A stretch of DNA of 39,497 nucleotides from an uncultured Christensenella sp. (GCA_910577435.1 CAJTLV010000010.1:3376-42872), one strand, 5' to 3'; numbered from the stretch's first letter, positions 16,847-26,152 are shown. Numbers and translations are program-made. The notes: generated by a model from the sequence alone, not told the origin.

Positions 16847-17345
16847 ATACAGCCACCTCGTCGAATGCCCCGCCGTCGACGGCAAGTGTGCGCTCATTCT
16901 CCGAATATTCGGCGTTAAGCGCACGAGTAAACGCGAACGACAAATCTTTGCCGTCCGCAAGTCGCACCGAAACCACATCCGCCGCACCGAAATTTTCGAC
17001 GCGCGTTATCTTTCCGATCTTCTCCTCTCCGTCAGCGCGACGCACCGAAAGCGCCGCGCCTATAAGATCGGCAATATAAAATTCGCCCGCATCAAGCGGC
17101 GCCGCCGCCGCACGCTCTATGGTAATAAACGCGTTGCGCAAAGATTCGGCGCCGTTTCTGTCGTTTACTCCGTCGAACTTAACGTAAGCATATCCGCCGA
17201 GAACGCGAACGCTTTTAACTTTGTATACCCGCGCACCGACGGTAAGCGTTTTGAAATCGAAAAATCTGTTCGGCTCGTCGGTCAACGGCTCTACCTTGAC
17301 TTCGCCGTTTATGCCCTGCGGCTTTAATATTCGCCCGATTTCCAT
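16836..17345 (-). CDS. rimM: Ribosome maturation factor RimM
   Basis: Assists 16S rRNA 3'-domain and S19 assembly of the 30S subunit. 169 residues from the ATG at 17345: MEIGRILKPQGINGEVKVEP is the standard beginning, and the PRC-barrel part follows (ADLIGAALSVRRADGEEKIGKI). A TTG 24 bases upstream extends the frame but adds only unrelated residues. Transcription reaches it through a terminator-like hairpin after khpA. Confidence 0.92.
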   Translation of the reverse strand: MEIGRILKPQGINGEVKVEPLTDEPNRFFDFKTLTVGARVYKVKSVRVLGGYAYVKFDGVNDRNGAESLRNAFITIERAAAAPLDAGEFYIADLIGAALSVRRADGEEKIGKITRVENFGAADVVSVRLADGKDLSFAFTRALNAEYSENERTLAVDGGAFDEVAVYED

Positions 17346-17373
17346 ATGTAATCCCACTCGAAAACTCAATGCC

Positions 17374-17409
17374 GAAAAACAGCGTTACCGCGCACGACGG
17401 CGCGGTAAC
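17374..17409 (-). terminator. Hairpin with U-run between khpA and rimM (attenuator-like)
   Basis: Perfect 10-bp stem: GTTACCGCGC at 17384-17393 and GCGCGGTAAC at 17400-17409, 6-base loop, followed on the minus strand by GCTGTTTTTC. It lies inside the operon, so it may lower expression of rimM-trmD relative to rpsP-khpA. Confidence 0.65.
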
Positions 17410-17421
17410 CATTAACCGAAT

Positions 17422-17646
17422 TTACTCTTCGATCTCGACCGAGTAATTCTTGCCGAGTTTTGCGGACGCGGCCTTGACAACGGAGCGGATAGACTTTATG
17501 ATTCTGCCCTGTTTGCCTATGACCTTGCCCATATCGTCTTTTGCGACGCGAACAATTACGGACGTTCCGTCCTCGTTTTCGACTACGGAAACGCTTTCCT
17601 TATCGTCGACAAGCGCCGTGACGATGTATTTGACAAGCTGCGTCAT
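17422..17646 (-). CDS. khpA: KhpA, KH-domain RNA-binding protein (YlqC)
   Basis: 74 residues, one type-II KH domain with the RNA-binding loop IGKQGR and the preceding VRVAKDDMGKV. In Gram-positives it pairs with KhpB/Jag and binds many RNAs, affecting cell length and division. It starts 3 bases after the rpsP stop, the standard rpsP-khpA arrangement. Confidence 0.94.
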   Translation of the reverse strand: MTQLVKYIVTALVDDKESVSVVENEDGTSVIVRVAKDDMGKVIGKQGRIIKSIRSVVKAASAKLGKNYSVEIEE

Positions 17647-17649
17647 AAA

Positions 17650-17940
17650 TTAGTCCGCCTTTTTCTTCTTGTCGACTTTGGTCTTTTGAGTGGACTTCTT
17701 GGTCGCAAGCACGCCCGCATCTACGAGAAGCGAACGAACGGTGTCGGTCGGTTGCGCGCCGTTGGCAATCCATTTTTTCGCTTTCTCCGCGTCGAGTTTG
17801 AGCCCGTCGTCGAGATGCGGATCGTATGTGCCGAGCACCTCGATGAATCTGCCGTCGCGCGGCGAACGGGAGTCCGCTACGATTATGCGATAGAACGGCG
17901 ATTTATGATCGCCCATACGCGTAAGTCTGATTTTTACCAT
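17650..17940 (-). CDS. rpsP: 30S ribosomal protein S16
   Basis: 96 residues; MVKIRLTRMGDHKSPFYRI and VADSRSPRDGRFIEVLGTYDP are the S16 signature. The C-terminal 20 residues are a Lys/Thr-rich tail. An AGGAG site precedes the ATG. It follows ffh by 29 bases. Confidence 0.97.
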   Translation of the reverse strand: MVKIRLTRMGDHKSPFYRIIVADSRSPRDGRFIEVLGTYDPHLDDGLKLDAEKAKKWIANGAQPTDTVRSLLVDAGVLATKKSTQKTKVDKKKKAD

Positions 17941-17969
17941 TTTTATTTCTCCTAAAATATGTTATTACG

Positions 17970-19313
17970 TCATTTGAAACGACGTTTTTGACGAATGATT
18001 TTTTGCTGCATTTGCGGCATTTTACCCGAATTGGCGGCTTTTAGCATTTCGCGCGTCTGATCGTATTGTTTAAGCAAAGCGTTGACTTCCTGAACGCTTG
18101 TGCCACTGCCGGCGGCTATGCGTTTTCTGCGCGACGATTTTATTATTTCGGGATGAGTGCGCTCATACGGCGTCATCGACAGGATTATCGATTTGTACTT
18201 GTTTATACGTTCGTCGACCATCTTAGAGTCCACGTTTGCCTTGCTCATTCCGGGAATCATTGCGACGACGTCGTTTATGTCGCCCATCTTGGCAAGCGAT
18301 TTGAACTGCGTCAAAAAGTCCTCCAGCGTGAACTTGTTTTCGCGCATACGCTTTTCCATTTTTTTCATTTCTTCTTCGGAAACAGCTTCTTGCGCTTTTT
18401 CGATGAGTGTCAGCACGTCGCCCATACCGAGTATTCGCGACGCCATACGGTCTGGATAGAACGGTTCGATATCGCTCGCTTTTTCGCCAGTGCCGCAGAA
18501 TTTTATCGGCTTACCCGTGACGGAACGAATAGACAGCGCCGCGCCGCCGCGCGTATCGCCGTCGAGCTTCGTAAGGATAACACCCGTGATTTCCAACTCT
18601 TCGTTGAAAGTTTTAGCAACATTTACCGCGTCTTGACCGGTCATAGCGTCTACGGTCAACAGTATTTCGACGGGAGAAGTCGCTTTCTTGATGTCTTTGA
18701 GTTCGGTCATCAACTGCTCGTTAATGTGCAGTCTGCCCGCAGTGTCTATTATGACGGTATCGTAACCGAGCCTTTCCGCCTCTTTCAGCGCCGCCGAAGC
18801 GATTTTTACGGGATTGCCGGCGCCCTGTTCGAATACGGGAATATCGACCTTTTTCCCTACGACTTTAAGCTGTTCGATAGCGGCAGGTCGATAAACGTCG
18901 CACGCCGCGAACAGAGGTTTTTTGCCCTGCTTCGTAAGATAACTGCCAAGCTTGCCGCAGAACGTTGTTTTACCGGCGCCTTGAAGTCCGCACATCAATA
19001 TTACCGTAGGCGGTTTTTGCGCTATCTCCAACTTGCTGTTGGTAGAACCCATAAGCTCTATCAGCTCGTCGTTTACTATCTTCACGACCTGCTGTCCGGG
19101 CGTAAGCGATTTCAAAACAGCCTCGCCGACGGCCTTTTCGGACACGCGCGCAACAAAGTCTTTTACAACCGCATAGTTGACGTCGGCTTCCAACAGCGCG
19201 ATGCGTATCTCGCGCATTGCCTGCTTTATATCGCCTTCGGTCAGTTTGCCGCGCGATGTGATTTTCGAAAATACGTTACCGAGCTTTTCGGCAAGAGATG
19301 AAAATAATCCCAT
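17970..19313 (-). CDS. ffh: Signal recognition particle protein Ffh
   Basis: GTPase that binds the signal sequence of nascent membrane proteins together with 4.5S/6S RNA and docks to FtsY. 447 residues. N domain (1-90), G domain with GLQGAGKTTFCGKLG, DTAGRLH, TKLDGDTRGGAALS, and an M domain with MGDINDVVAMIPGM and the RNA-binding SSRRKRIAAGSGTSVQEVN. The C-terminus is short and basic (QQKIIRQKRRFK). AGAGGA site before the ATG; 8 bases after ylxM. Confidence 0.97.
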   Translation of the reverse strand: MGLFSSLAEKLGNVFSKITSRGKLTEGDIKQAMREIRIALLEADVNYAVVKDFVARVSEKAVGEAVLKSLTPGQQVVKIVNDELIELMGSTNSKLEIAQKPPTVILMCGLQGAGKTTFCGKLGSYLTKQGKKPLFAACDVYRPAAIEQLKVVGKKVDIPVFEQGAGNPVKIASAALKEAERLGYDTVIIDTAGRLHINEQLMTELKDIKKATSPVEILLTVDAMTGQDAVNVAKTFNEELEITGVILTKLDGDTRGGAALSIRSVTGKPIKFCGTGEKASDIEPFYPDRMASRILGMGDVLTLIEKAQEAVSEEEMKKMEKRMRENKFTLEDFLTQFKSLAKMGDINDVVAMIPGMSKANVDSKMVDERINKYKSIILSMTPYERTHPEIIKSSRRKRIAAGSGTSVQEVNALLKQYDQTREMLKAANSGKMPQMQQKIIRQKRRFK

Positions 19314-19321
19314 ACTGTCCT

Positions 19322-19645
19322 CTAATCAAGTTCGCCGACAATCGCACCGATCTCGGCTTTGACCGTTTCGAAACCGTCGCCCAACTCCGATAATAGTTTG
19401 TCAAGCGCCAGCGACAACCTGTCCGAACGCGCGACAAGTCCGACCTTTTGCTCATAATCTTTAAGCAACGTTTCGGCACGCTTTATACTGCAAAGCGCCG
19501 CCTGTCTGGTCACACCCTCGTTTTCCGCAATCTCGGCGAGAGACAGATCGTCGTCGTAATAGCTTCGTATCATTTTGAGCTGATGTTCGGTAAGCAACGC
19601 GCCATACGCGTCGCATAACCTGCTTACGGTCAAATCCTTTGCCAT
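19322..19645 (-). CDS. ylxM: YlxM family helix-turn-helix protein
   Basis: 107 residues with a sigma-70 region-4-like HTH: LTEHQLKMIRSYYDDDLSLAEIAENEGVTRQAALCSIKRAE in the gene. YlxM is encoded beside ffh across Firmicutes and is thought to modulate SRP. Only 7 bases separate the start codon from a palindrome, and no ribosome binding site is visible, so initiation may depend on a very short leader. The C-terminal third is a leucine-rich helix. Confidence 0.92.
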   Translation of the reverse strand: MAKDLTVSRLCDAYGALLTEHQLKMIRSYYDDDLSLAEIAENEGVTRQAALCSIKRAETLLKDYEQKVGLVARSDRLSLALDKLLSELGDGFETVKAEIGAIVGELD

Positions 19646-19652
19646 AAATCAA

Positions 19653-19682
19653 TAGCTGTAAAGCATTTCTACTTTACAGCTA
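19653..19682. promoter_or_regulatory. Perfect 11-bp palindrome covering the ylxM-ffh transcription start
   Basis: TAGCTGTAAAG at 19653-19663 and CTTTACAGCTA at 19672-19682 with an 8-base centre. It begins one base after the -10 box and ends 7 bases before the ATG, so the predicted start lies in the first arm. That favours a DNA operator over an RNA hairpin. Confidence 0.65.
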
Positions 19683-19683
19683 C

Positions 19684-19712
19684 ATTATACACCATATTAA
19701 AATATTACGCAA
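19684..19712 (-). promoter_or_regulatory. Sigma-A promoter of ylxM-ffh
   Basis: Minus strand TTGCGT (19707-19712), 17-base spacer, perfect TATAAT (19684-19689). Confidence 0.75.
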
Positions 19713-19757
19713 CTGTTTTAATGCGTCATAACGACTATTTTCAATAATATATTTTAC

Positions 19758-20660
19758 TTACTCGTCCATTATCCCGTCGACAAAATCCTTTGCGTCGAAG
19801 TCTTCGAGATCGTCTATTCCCTCTCCGACTCCCACATAAACGACGGGCACTTGCAGTTCGCTCGCGATAGCCAGTACAACGCCGCCCTTAGCCGTGCCGT
19901 CCAGCTTTGTCAAAATAATGCCGTCAATATCGATTGCTTCGTTAAATATATCCACTTGCGCTATGGCATTCTGTCCGGTGGTCGCGTCTAGAACGATATA
20001 GTTGAGAATCATAGCGTCCGGAAGTTCGCGACTCGTAACGCGCGAAATCTTTTTAAGCTCTTCCATAAGATTTTTCTTATTATGGAGCCTGCCCGCAGTA
20101 TCGACGAGAAGCACGTCTCCGCCCTTGCTTTTTACGCTCTGCGCCGCATCGTAGACTACGGCGGCTGGATCGGCGCCCTCCGCGTGTTTTATCACTCGTA
20201 CGCCCGCGCGCTCCGCCCAAACGGAAAGCTGATCGGCGGCTGCGGCTCTGAACGTGTCGGCGGCAGCGATGGTCACGGATTTTCCCTGCGACTTAAACTT
20301 TTTGGCGAGCTTGCCGATAGCCGTTGTTTTACCGACGCCGTTCACACCCGACAGCATAATCACAAGCGGATATTTGTATTCGGGTTTTTCGTTTGCCTCC
20401 AAAAGATCGACGAGTATTGTTTTAAGCACATCGCGCACCTTTGCGGTGTCTCTTATGTGCTGTCTGTCTATTTCCTCTTTCAAAGAATCCATTATCGAAT
20501 CGGTGCTTTCCGCACCTATATCCGACGTTATCAATATCTCTTCGAGCTCGTCGTAAAAATCATCGGTCAGCACTCCGCCCGTAAACAGCTTATTCAGCTT
20601 GTAGGCGATCGCTTCTTTCGTCTTTTTAAGCCCTTCTTTTATCTTTGAAAAAAAGCCCAT
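19758..20660 (-). CDS. ftsY: Signal recognition particle receptor FtsY
   Basis: Membrane-associated GTPase that receives SRP-ribosome complexes. 300 residues, the short form lacking the acidic A domain of enterobacteria. N domain with KLNKLFTGGVLTDDFYDELEEILITSDIG in the gene; G motifs SGVNGVGKTTAIGKLA, AADTFRAAAADQL, DTAGRLHNKKNLMEEL, TKLDGTAKGG. It lies 61 bases after smc. Confidence 0.96.
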   Translation of the reverse strand: MGFFSKIKEGLKKTKEAIAYKLNKLFTGGVLTDDFYDELEEILITSDIGAESTDSIMDSLKEEIDRQHIRDTAKVRDVLKTILVDLLEANEKPEYKYPLVIMLSGVNGVGKTTAIGKLAKKFKSQGKSVTIAAADTFRAAAADQLSVWAERAGVRVIKHAEGADPAAVVYDAAQSVKSKGGDVLLVDTAGRLHNKKNLMEELKKISRVTSRELPDAMILNYIVLDATTGQNAIAQVDIFNEAIDIDGIILTKLDGTAKGGVVLAIASELQVPVVYVGVGEGIDDLEDFDAKDFVDGIMDE

Positions 20661-20721
20661 AATTCAATCCGTCTCCAATCGTAAATTGACATACACAGCG
20701 AATAACTTAAATGCGCCTCGA

Positions 20722-23700
20722 TCAAGCGTCGCCCGGCATAGCGTACTTACTCGCTTCGGACAGACGCACCGATACGATCGTAGTAACGCCGACCTCTTCC
20801 ATCGTCACGCCGTAAAGACAGTCTGCTTGCTCCATAGTCGGCTTTCTGTGCGTAATAACGATAAACTGCGTGTCCTGAGAATATTTTTTCAGATAAGACG
20901 CGAACCGTCCGACATTGGCATCGTCGAGCGCCGCCTCTATCTCGTCGAGCAAGCAGAAAGGCATCGGACGAAGCTGCAGAATAGCAAACAGTATCGCGAT
21001 CGCAGTGAGCGTCTTTTCTCCGCCTGACAAAAGCGAAATGGATTGCAAATTCTTTGACGGCGGCTGCGCTTTTATTTCTATTCCGCGCGCCAGAGGATCG
21101 TCGTTTTCGGTAAGTTCCAAATCAGCAGTACCGCCGTTGAACATCTCGCGGAAAACCTCGCGGAAATTTGCGCGTATTTTTTCGAAACAGTCATTGAAAT
21201 CACGGAGCATCGTATCCGATATTTCTTTCAGCACGCGCTCTTCGTCGGCTATGCTCTTGATGAGATCGTCGCGCTGTGTAACGCGTTCGGTGTACGTTTT
21301 GGAAAGTTCCCGAACTTCCTCTATGGCGTTCTCATTGATGTTGCCAAGATTGCTTATGCGCCGCCGCAACTTGAATATTTCGATCTCTCCGCTTTCTGCG
21401 TCGTAGTTCTCGTCTTTATACTGCAAACAGTCTTCATATCCGAGTCCGTACGCTTCTGAAACACGCTGTTGCATTGCCTCCATATCGGAGTCGACGCGTG
21501 CAAGCAATATTTCCTGCTCGTGCTTTTTCTCCGTAAGTTGGCTGATCGCGTCACTGCACTCCATACGCGCATTGTCCGTATCCGCCGCCTTCCGATTAAG
21601 ATCGGCGCGGTAATTGGTCAAATCCGACAGCTTGGCGTTAAGTTCGCCTATACGTTTCGAGTGACCTTCGCCCTCGCTCTCGGACATTGTACCCAGCCTG
21701 TCGTTAAGCTCTTGCAGAGTGCGGTTGTTGCCGAGTATCGACATATTGTTATTTTCTATACTCTGTGCGGCCAGCACCGCCTCGTTTTTGAGTCGGGAGA
21801 TTTCCGCTTTGAGCGTATCCACATCTTTACCGAGCGTAACTATTTTGAGGTTCGCATCAGATACCTTGTCGCGCAATGCGTCGCGCGCTATTCGCAAATT
21901 TTCACACTCGCGTTGACTGCGGTCGTCCTCTTCGGTACGACGATCGGTGCCGAGTTCGTCCTGCGTCTTTTCCACAACGTCAATATCGGATGTTATCTCT
22001 TCTATACGCGCCGACAGCTTATTAAGCATTTCCGCATCGGCGGTGCGTTCGCGCTCCAATACGGACAGTTCGTCGACTAACTTCGAATGCTCTATGTTTT
22101 GCGCCGCCTCGATAACCTCGTACTCGTGAATGTCTTCGGTAATTTCCTTGATGCGCCGTGACAAATCGCCGCTTTTTGCCGATAATTTGTCATATTCGGA
22201 CTGTAATACGCCGACTTTGACTTTAAGCTCGTCGACACGGGCGGCAACCTCTTTGATTTCGCGCTCTCGAGCAAATACGTTGGAGTCGTCCGACTTTTTA
22301 CTTCCGCCGACGAGCGAACCCTGCGGAAGCGCCAAATCGCCGTCAAGCGTCACTATGCGGAAAGCATAGTTGCAATCTTTGGCAAGCGCGATTGCCGTGT
22401 CGATATTATCGACAATAACGGTGTTGCCCAAAAGACCGCTTATGATATTTTCATATCTCGGATTATAGTTAACTACACTCGTCGCAACACCGAAACAGCC
22501 CTCCCTGTTCAACTTGGACATAAGATTGTCGGGAAGCGAACGCGGCTTATAGCTCGTGAGCGGGAGGAATGTGGCGCGACCGTACTTTTTTACCTTTAAG
22601 TATTCTATGAGCCTGCGCGCATCGTTTTCGTTTTTTGTTATAATGTGGTTTTTCGCAGCTCCGAGTACAGTATCGATAGCCGTCTCGAACCCATCTTTTA
22701 TCGACATTACCTCGCCGACGATATCGCACATAGCGTTGCGTATCACTTCGTCGTTCTTTGCGTCTTCGCGCAATTTACGAACGGAAAGATCATAGCCCTC
22801 CATAGACGACTTCAATCCTTCGAGTATCTTTTTGCGATAGCTGTCGTGCGAATAACTTTCTTTGACTTCGGCAAGTTCATCGGACACGGTTTTAAGCCGT
22901 TCGACACATTCGCCGTGAGCCGCAGTTTTCTGCTCCTTTTCCAAGATAAGCGCCGATTTTTCGTCGGACATTGTTTTGAGCGATTCCGATAACTCGGACA
23001 CTTTATCCCGACTCATTTCTATGCGGATTTCGGACTGCTCTATGCGACCTTGAATTATCTTACAACGATCGGAAAGTGCGGCACGCTCCGCAGTAAGCTC
23101 GCCCATACTCTGTCTGACCGACGCCTTACGCTCCATAGCGTCGAGAAGTGCGCGGCGGGCGCTTTCTATTTTGCGCTCTTCTTCGGATACGCGATCCGCA
23201 GCCGCCAGATATTTCGCATTGAGTTTTTCGTAGTCTTCGAGCAACGCTTGGTGCGCATCCGTCTTTTCGCGCAATTCGACCTGCAATCTGTCCGCATCTT
23301 GAGTAAGCGAATTATAGTTATCGCCAAGCGTCGCGTTCGCGGAAATGAGCGCCTCGTTCTGCCCCGTGATATTGCGTATCTGTTGAGACAGCAACTCTAC
23401 TTGTCCCGCGATCTTCTCCTTATCTACGGACAAATTCATCAATTCGGCTCTGTACGCTTCGAGATTCCGCTCTATCGACTGCGCCTCTTCCATCGCCGCA
23501 ACGTGCGCGGCAGATGCCGCGTCGTATTCGGATTGCTTTGCTTTTATCCGATTTTCGAAATCATCGATCGCGGAGTTGAGCCTGTCCTTTGTCTCTGCCG
23601 CCGTTTCGTATCTGTTTATATACGAATTTATCTCGTGATATTTGAGTTTTTCTTTAAGATCGTTATACTGCCGCGCCTTTTCGGCTTGACGGGAAAGCGG

Positions 23701-24315
23701 ATCGAGCCGCTTGCAGTCCTCGTCGATAAGCATATTTATCTGCGTAAGGTTGGTGCGAACACGCTCAATGCGCCGCTCCGCCTCCACTTTTTTATATTTG
23801 TATTTGCTGATACCCGCAGCTTCCTCGAATATGGATCGGCGGTCTTCGGGTTTACTGCTTATAAGCTCGGTAACTTTGCCCTGACCGATTATTGTGTAAC
23901 CCTCGCGGGCAAACCCCGCATCGCGCATCATCTCGGTGATGTTACGCAAACGGCAAAGACTGCCGTTTATATAATATTCGCTCTCACCCGACCTGAACAG
24001 CTTGCGCGTGATAACAACCTCTTCATAGTCGTAAGACGGGAATAACGATTTGTTTTTATTGTCGAAAGTAAGCGAAACTTCGGCATATGACAGCGCGCCG
24101 CGCTTCTTTGTTCCGTTGAATATAACGTCGGACATCGAAGAACCACGCAAAAGTTTGGCGGATTGCTCGCCGAGAACCCACCGCACCGCGTCCGCTACGT
24201 TGCTCTTACCGCAACCGTTCGGACCGACTATTGCCGTTATGCCTTCGCCGAACTTTATGTCCAGCTTGTTCGCAAAGGATTTGAAACCCGCAAGGGACAG
24301 CTTCTTAAACTTCAA
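20722..24315 (-). CDS. smc: Chromosome segregation ATPase Smc
   Basis: 1197 residues, full length. N-terminal Walker A GPNGCGKSN (32-40) after FKSFANKLDI; long coiled coil about 170-500; hinge about 510-680 including GRATFLPL and ALPQGSLVGG; second coiled coil; C-terminal ABC signature LLSGGEKTLTAIAILFAI, Walker B CLLDEIEAALDDANV and the D/H loops (FIVITHRKPTM). Loads with ScpAB and compacts the nucleoid. The start is TTG; a 16-codon open frame overlaps it. rnc-smc-ftsY is the standard order. Confidence 0.97.
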   Translation of the reverse strand: MKFKKLSLAGFKSFANKLDIKFGEGITAIVGPNGCGKSNVADAVRWVLGEQSAKLLRGSSMSDVIFNGTKKRGALSYAEVSLTFDNKNKSLFPSYDYEEVVITRKLFRSGESEYYINGSLCRLRNITEMMRDAGFAREGYTIIGQGKVTELISSKPEDRRSIFEEAAGISKYKYKKVEAERRIERVRTNLTQINMLIDEDCKRLDPLSRQAEKARQYNDLKEKLKYHEINSYINRYETAAETKDRLNSAIDDFENRIKAKQSEYDAASAAHVAAMEEAQSIERNLEAYRAELMNLSVDKEKIAGQVELLSQQIRNITGQNEALISANATLGDNYNSLTQDADRLQVELREKTDAHQALLEDYEKLNAKYLAAADRVSEEERKIESARRALLDAMERKASVRQSMGELTAERAALSDRCKIIQGRIEQSEIRIEMSRDKVSELSESLKTMSDEKSALILEKEQKTAAHGECVERLKTVSDELAEVKESYSHDSYRKKILEGLKSSMEGYDLSVRKLREDAKNDEVIRNAMCDIVGEVMSIKDGFETAIDTVLGAAKNHIITKNENDARRLIEYLKVKKYGRATFLPLTSYKPRSLPDNLMSKLNREGCFGVATSVVNYNPRYENIISGLLGNTVIVDNIDTAIALAKDCNYAFRIVTLDGDLALPQGSLVGGSKKSDDSNVFAREREIKEVAARVDELKVKVGVLQSEYDKLSAKSGDLSRRIKEITEDIHEYEVIEAAQNIEHSKLVDELSVLERERTADAEMLNKLSARIEEITSDIDVVEKTQDELGTDRRTEEDDRSQRECENLRIARDALRDKVSDANLKIVTLGKDVDTLKAEISRLKNEAVLAAQSIENNNMSILGNNRTLQELNDRLGTMSESEGEGHSKRIGELNAKLSDLTNYRADLNRKAADTDNARMECSDAISQLTEKKHEQEILLARVDSDMEAMQQRVSEAYGLGYEDCLQYKDENYDAESGEIEIFKLRRRISNLGNINENAIEEVRELSKTYTERVTQRDDLIKSIADEERVLKEISDTMLRDFNDCFEKIRANFREVFREMFNGGTADLELTENDDPLARGIEIKAQPPSKNLQSISLLSGGEKTLTAIAILFAILQLRPMPFCLLDEIEAALDDANVGRFASYLKKYSQDTQFIVITHRKPTMEQADCLYGVTMEEVGVTTIVSVRLSEASKYAMPGDA

Positions 24316-24375
24316 AATCGTATATCTCGCCGTTTACTACGCATATTGCCGCCATAGCGGAATTATACGTTTAAC

Positions 24376-24404
24376 AGTATAACACGCCGATGAAAAAAAA
24401 TCAA
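24376..24404 (-). promoter_or_regulatory. Promoter upstream of smc
   Basis: Minus strand TTGATT (24399-24404), 17 bases ending in TGT, TATACT (24376-24381), an extended -10. It gives smc-ftsY its own transcript apart from rnc. Confidence 0.65.
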
Positions 24405-24461
24405 TTATTTGCATTGTCAAATTTACACGAATTTTGAATTCGAATAAACCGCAATCGGATT

Positions 24462-25094
24462 TTATCCGTTCAGCTCCGTCACCGCCGCGCGAGCCGCTTC
24501 ATAACGCGATGCCTGCTTCGTAATACCTTCGCCGCACAGTTTCTTTCCGTTTATTATTACGGTAGTTCTGAATCCACCGTCGATCGACTCGGTTACAAAC
24601 TCCAAACCTATACGCGCATTGTCCGCCGCTGTTTCGAGTTCGGTTATATAGTCACGCACAGGCTCGACGGCGCCGAAAAATATCTTGTCCAGAAGCGTTC
24701 TGCACGCATCTATACCGCCGTCGAGATATACCGCGCCCACCAAAGCCTCGAACAGATCGGAACGCGCTTTTTCGGAGAACGCGGACTTATCGACTCCCGC
24801 ACCTACGCGCAAAAAATCCATAAGACCGAGCGCGTTGACTATTTTAGACAACGGCTTTCTGGACACTATCGATGAACGCCGTGCCGATAATGCGCCCTCG
24901 CTTCCGCCGTCCTCTCGGAACAGCTTTTCGCCGACAATAAAATTGAGCACGCAGTCGCCCAAAAATTCTATGCGCTCGTTATCCGTCGCTTTGTGCTCGT
25001 TTACATACGAGGAATGCGTAAAGGCAGCCTCGACATATGACGAATCGGAAAATTCATAACCGATCCGCCGCTCCAATTCGCAAAGTCCCGTCAC
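24462..25094 (-). CDS. rnc: Ribonuclease III
   Basis: Cleaves double-stranded RNA in rRNA and mRNA processing. 210 residues. Signature NERIEFLGDCVLNF (usual ERLEFLGDAVL) with the catalytic Asp and the second acidic site in DLFEALVGAVYLDGG; C-terminal dsRNA-binding fold (RTTVIINGKKLCGEGITKQASRYEAARAAV in the gene) is compact. The GTG start overlaps the plsX stop (GTGA). acpP and fab genes that often sit between plsX and rnc are absent. Confidence 0.95.
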   Translation of the reverse strand: MTGLCELERRIGYEFSDSSYVEAAFTHSSYVNEHKATDNERIEFLGDCVLNFIVGEKLFREDGGSEGALSARRSSIVSRKPLSKIVNALGLMDFLRVGAGVDKSAFSEKARSDLFEALVGAVYLDGGIDACRTLLDKIFFGAVEPVRDYITELETAADNARIGLEFVTESIDGGFRTTVIINGKKLCGEGITKQASRYEAARAAVTELNG

Positions 25095-26113
25095 GCGTTC
25101 TCCGCCGCAAGCGTCGTATTATATTCTGTGACGGCGCGATTGATTTCGTCTATAAGATTGTGTTCATACATCTTGATGATATTGTTTATAGAAGCGGCAG
25201 TCGATACCTCGTTGGACGAGCCGTGCGTCTTTACGACGAGCTTGTTCACACCGAGAAACGCCGCGCCTCCGTACACGTGATAGTCCATTCTCGATTTGAG
25301 ACCTTTAAGCTCCTTTTTCATAAACAGCGCGCCGAGCTTGGAACGGGCACTCGATTTGATTGCGCCTTTCACCTGTCCCATTACCATTTTCGCCGTTCCC
25401 TCGATAGACTTTATCAAAACATTGCCCGCAAATCCGTCGCTTATGATAACATCGTAATCCCCCGTCAACGCATAACGCGCCTCCATATTACCGACAAAGT
25501 TAAGCGGCAGATTCTTTATAAGCTCGAACGCCGCTTTCGTGCGCTCGTCGCCCTTCTTATTTTCGGTACCGACCGACAAAAGCCCGACGGTGGGATTGGC
25601 TACTCCGAATACCGCTTTTACATACGCGGATGCCATAAGCGCAAATTGAGCCAGGAACTCCGGTTTACTGTCAACATTAGCGCCGCAGTCGGCAACGCAA
25701 AGCGCCTTACCTTCGACAGCCGTCGGCATTCCGGGCGACGCCAGAACGGGACGAAGCACGCCTTTCATCCTGCCTATCAAAAGCGTTGCCGCCGTAAGAA
25801 CGGCACCCGTACTGCCGCCGCTCACAAGCCCTATCGCGTCGTCGTTGTTTTTCAAAATATCAATAGCTTTGACAAGCGACGAGTTCGGCTTTTGACGGAT
25901 TGCGTGCGTCGGACTGTCGTCATTGGTTATTACGTCCGGCGCATTCTCGACAAAGAGATTGGGCGCCCCGCCTATATCGGGATACTTTTCTATAAGCGCG
26001 CCGTCGCCGACAATGACTATGCGATAATCGGGGTGTTGTTTTGCTGCGGCAAGCGCGCCGCCTATCATTTTTTCGGGGGTGTCGCAACCGCCGATGTCAA
26101 CTATAATATCCAT
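25091..26113 (-). CDS. plsX: Phosphate acyltransferase PlsX
   Basis: Makes acyl-phosphate from acyl-ACP for phosphatidic acid synthesis. 340 residues from the ATG at 26113 (MDIIVDIGGCDTPEKMIGGA), which replaces the usual VDAMGGDNAP start with a diverged one. Later motifs are typical: SLVKAIDILKNNDDAIGLVSGGSTGAVL in the gene, CVADCGANVDSKPEFLAQFA, and VISDGFAGNVLIKSIEGTAK. A GGAG site precedes the ATG by 9 bases. It sits behind two terminators that follow rpmF. Confidence 0.95.
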   Translation of the reverse strand: MDIIVDIGGCDTPEKMIGGALAAAKQHPDYRIVIVGDGALIEKYPDIGGAPNLFVENAPDVITNDDSPTHAIRQKPNSSLVKAIDILKNNDDAIGLVSGGSTGAVLTAATLLIGRMKGVLRPVLASPGMPTAVEGKALCVADCGANVDSKPEFLAQFALMASAYVKAVFGVANPTVGLLSVGTENKKGDERTKAAFELIKNLPLNFVGNMEARYALTGDYDVIISDGFAGNVLIKSIEGTAKMVMGQVKGAIKSSARSKLGALFMKKELKGLKSRMDYHVYGGAAFLGVNKLVVKTHGSSNEVSTAASINNIIKMYEHNLIDEINRAVTEYNTTLAAENA

Positions 26114-26152
26114 AATAATATACTCCGTAAAATGCAAACGCCTGTATATACA

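Noticed and set aside
18066..19301. 411-codon open frame on the plus strand
   Set aside because: Antisense to ffh; repeated aromatic/Arg pattern from the reverse complement.
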